Origin: Muribaculaceae bacterium
GTDB lineage: Bacteria > Bacteroidota > Bacteroidia > Bacteroidales > Muribaculaceae
DNA: 64,000 nt
Direction: 5' to 3'
Assembly: GCA_022510405.1 (NCBI GenBank)
Contig: JAFLTP010000017.1
Location: 1 to 64,000, forward strand
The notes under the pieces are model-generated. The model was given only the letters and a program-made list of their open reading frames with translations, was not told where the DNA came from and made no database searches. The position numbers and the translations under genes are program-made. Shown here piece by piece: positions 63,963 through 64,000 of the stretch. How positions within the stretch are numbered: the stretch's first letter is position 1; each line of letters opens with the position of its first letter.

Positions 63963-64000
63963 AATCAAGTTAAGTTCGATTAAATTTCGCTCTATAAAAG

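Overview
This window is chromosomal DNA from a member of the Bacteroidales (Bacteroidota). Evidence for this is the roughly 40 % GC composition, promoters of the sigma-ABfr type (TTTG, about 19 nt, TAnnTTTG), lineage-typical families (DUF4270, DUF4296, DUF2582, DUF3332, a 270-residue GT5 fragment, DPP III with HECLGH) and a short 286-residue RpoD. A Muribaculaceae-like gut organism is my guess for the family, but the sequence alone does not prove it. The window is gene-dense and mostly housekeeping. I see no prophage, insertion sequence, CRISPR array or rRNA.

Layout. 0-5 kb: a nitroreductase preceded by a structured RNA with its own promoter and terminator, yaaA with a two-hairpin leader, and small envelope and stress genes (a holin-like membrane protein, two YtxH proteins, a DUF3332 lipoprotein, a PH-domain membrane protein). 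5-9.4 kb: a fused ABC-type ATPase/TOPRIM (DUF4435) protein beside umuDC, then rsgA. 9.4-17 kb: DUF2582 winged helix, folP-cdaA, typA, rpsO and an AddB-like nuclease. 17-23 kb: holB, a sugar nucleotidyltransferase with galE, and panC-panD-ffh. 23-29 kb: a short GT5 protein, DUF4270 lipoprotein, CapA-like protein, an ABC-F ATPase and an esterase-like protein that has lost its catalytic serine. 29-32 kb: Dabb protein, ridA, tRNA-Thr(CGU), gdhA and a 500-nt structured intergenic region. 32-42 kb: a degenerate LytM protein, dxr, rseP, an RlmI-type methyltransferase, DPP III, a two-gene ABC transporter, a PHP phosphatase and a secreted esterase. 42-49 kb: an HtrA protease, two tandem RpoD-like sigma factors and valS. 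49-64 kb: ald, an SpmA/SpmB-like protein, trpS, GNAT, YitT, pepT-miaA, an outer-membrane barrel protein, DUF4296-lspA-ileS and ddl.

The most interesting signals are these. (1) The ATPase-TOPRIM fusion next to umuDC has the domain pairing of the PARIS anti-phage system (AriA + AriB) or of OLD/GajA nucleases, but with an altered Walker B glutamate. (2) A divergent second copy of the housekeeping sigma factor lies directly upstream of the canonical rpoD. (3) Several undeclared RNA elements (upstream of the nitroreductase, yaaA, gdhA and the outer-membrane barrel gene) combine exact promoters with nested hairpins and terminators. (4) Three families of degenerate short tandem repeats occupy operon junctions. 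(5) A 31-nt perfect palindrome lies inside an ABC ATPase coding sequence. (6) Several enzymes carry substitutions at key catalytic residues. All family calls were made by eye; no database search was run.
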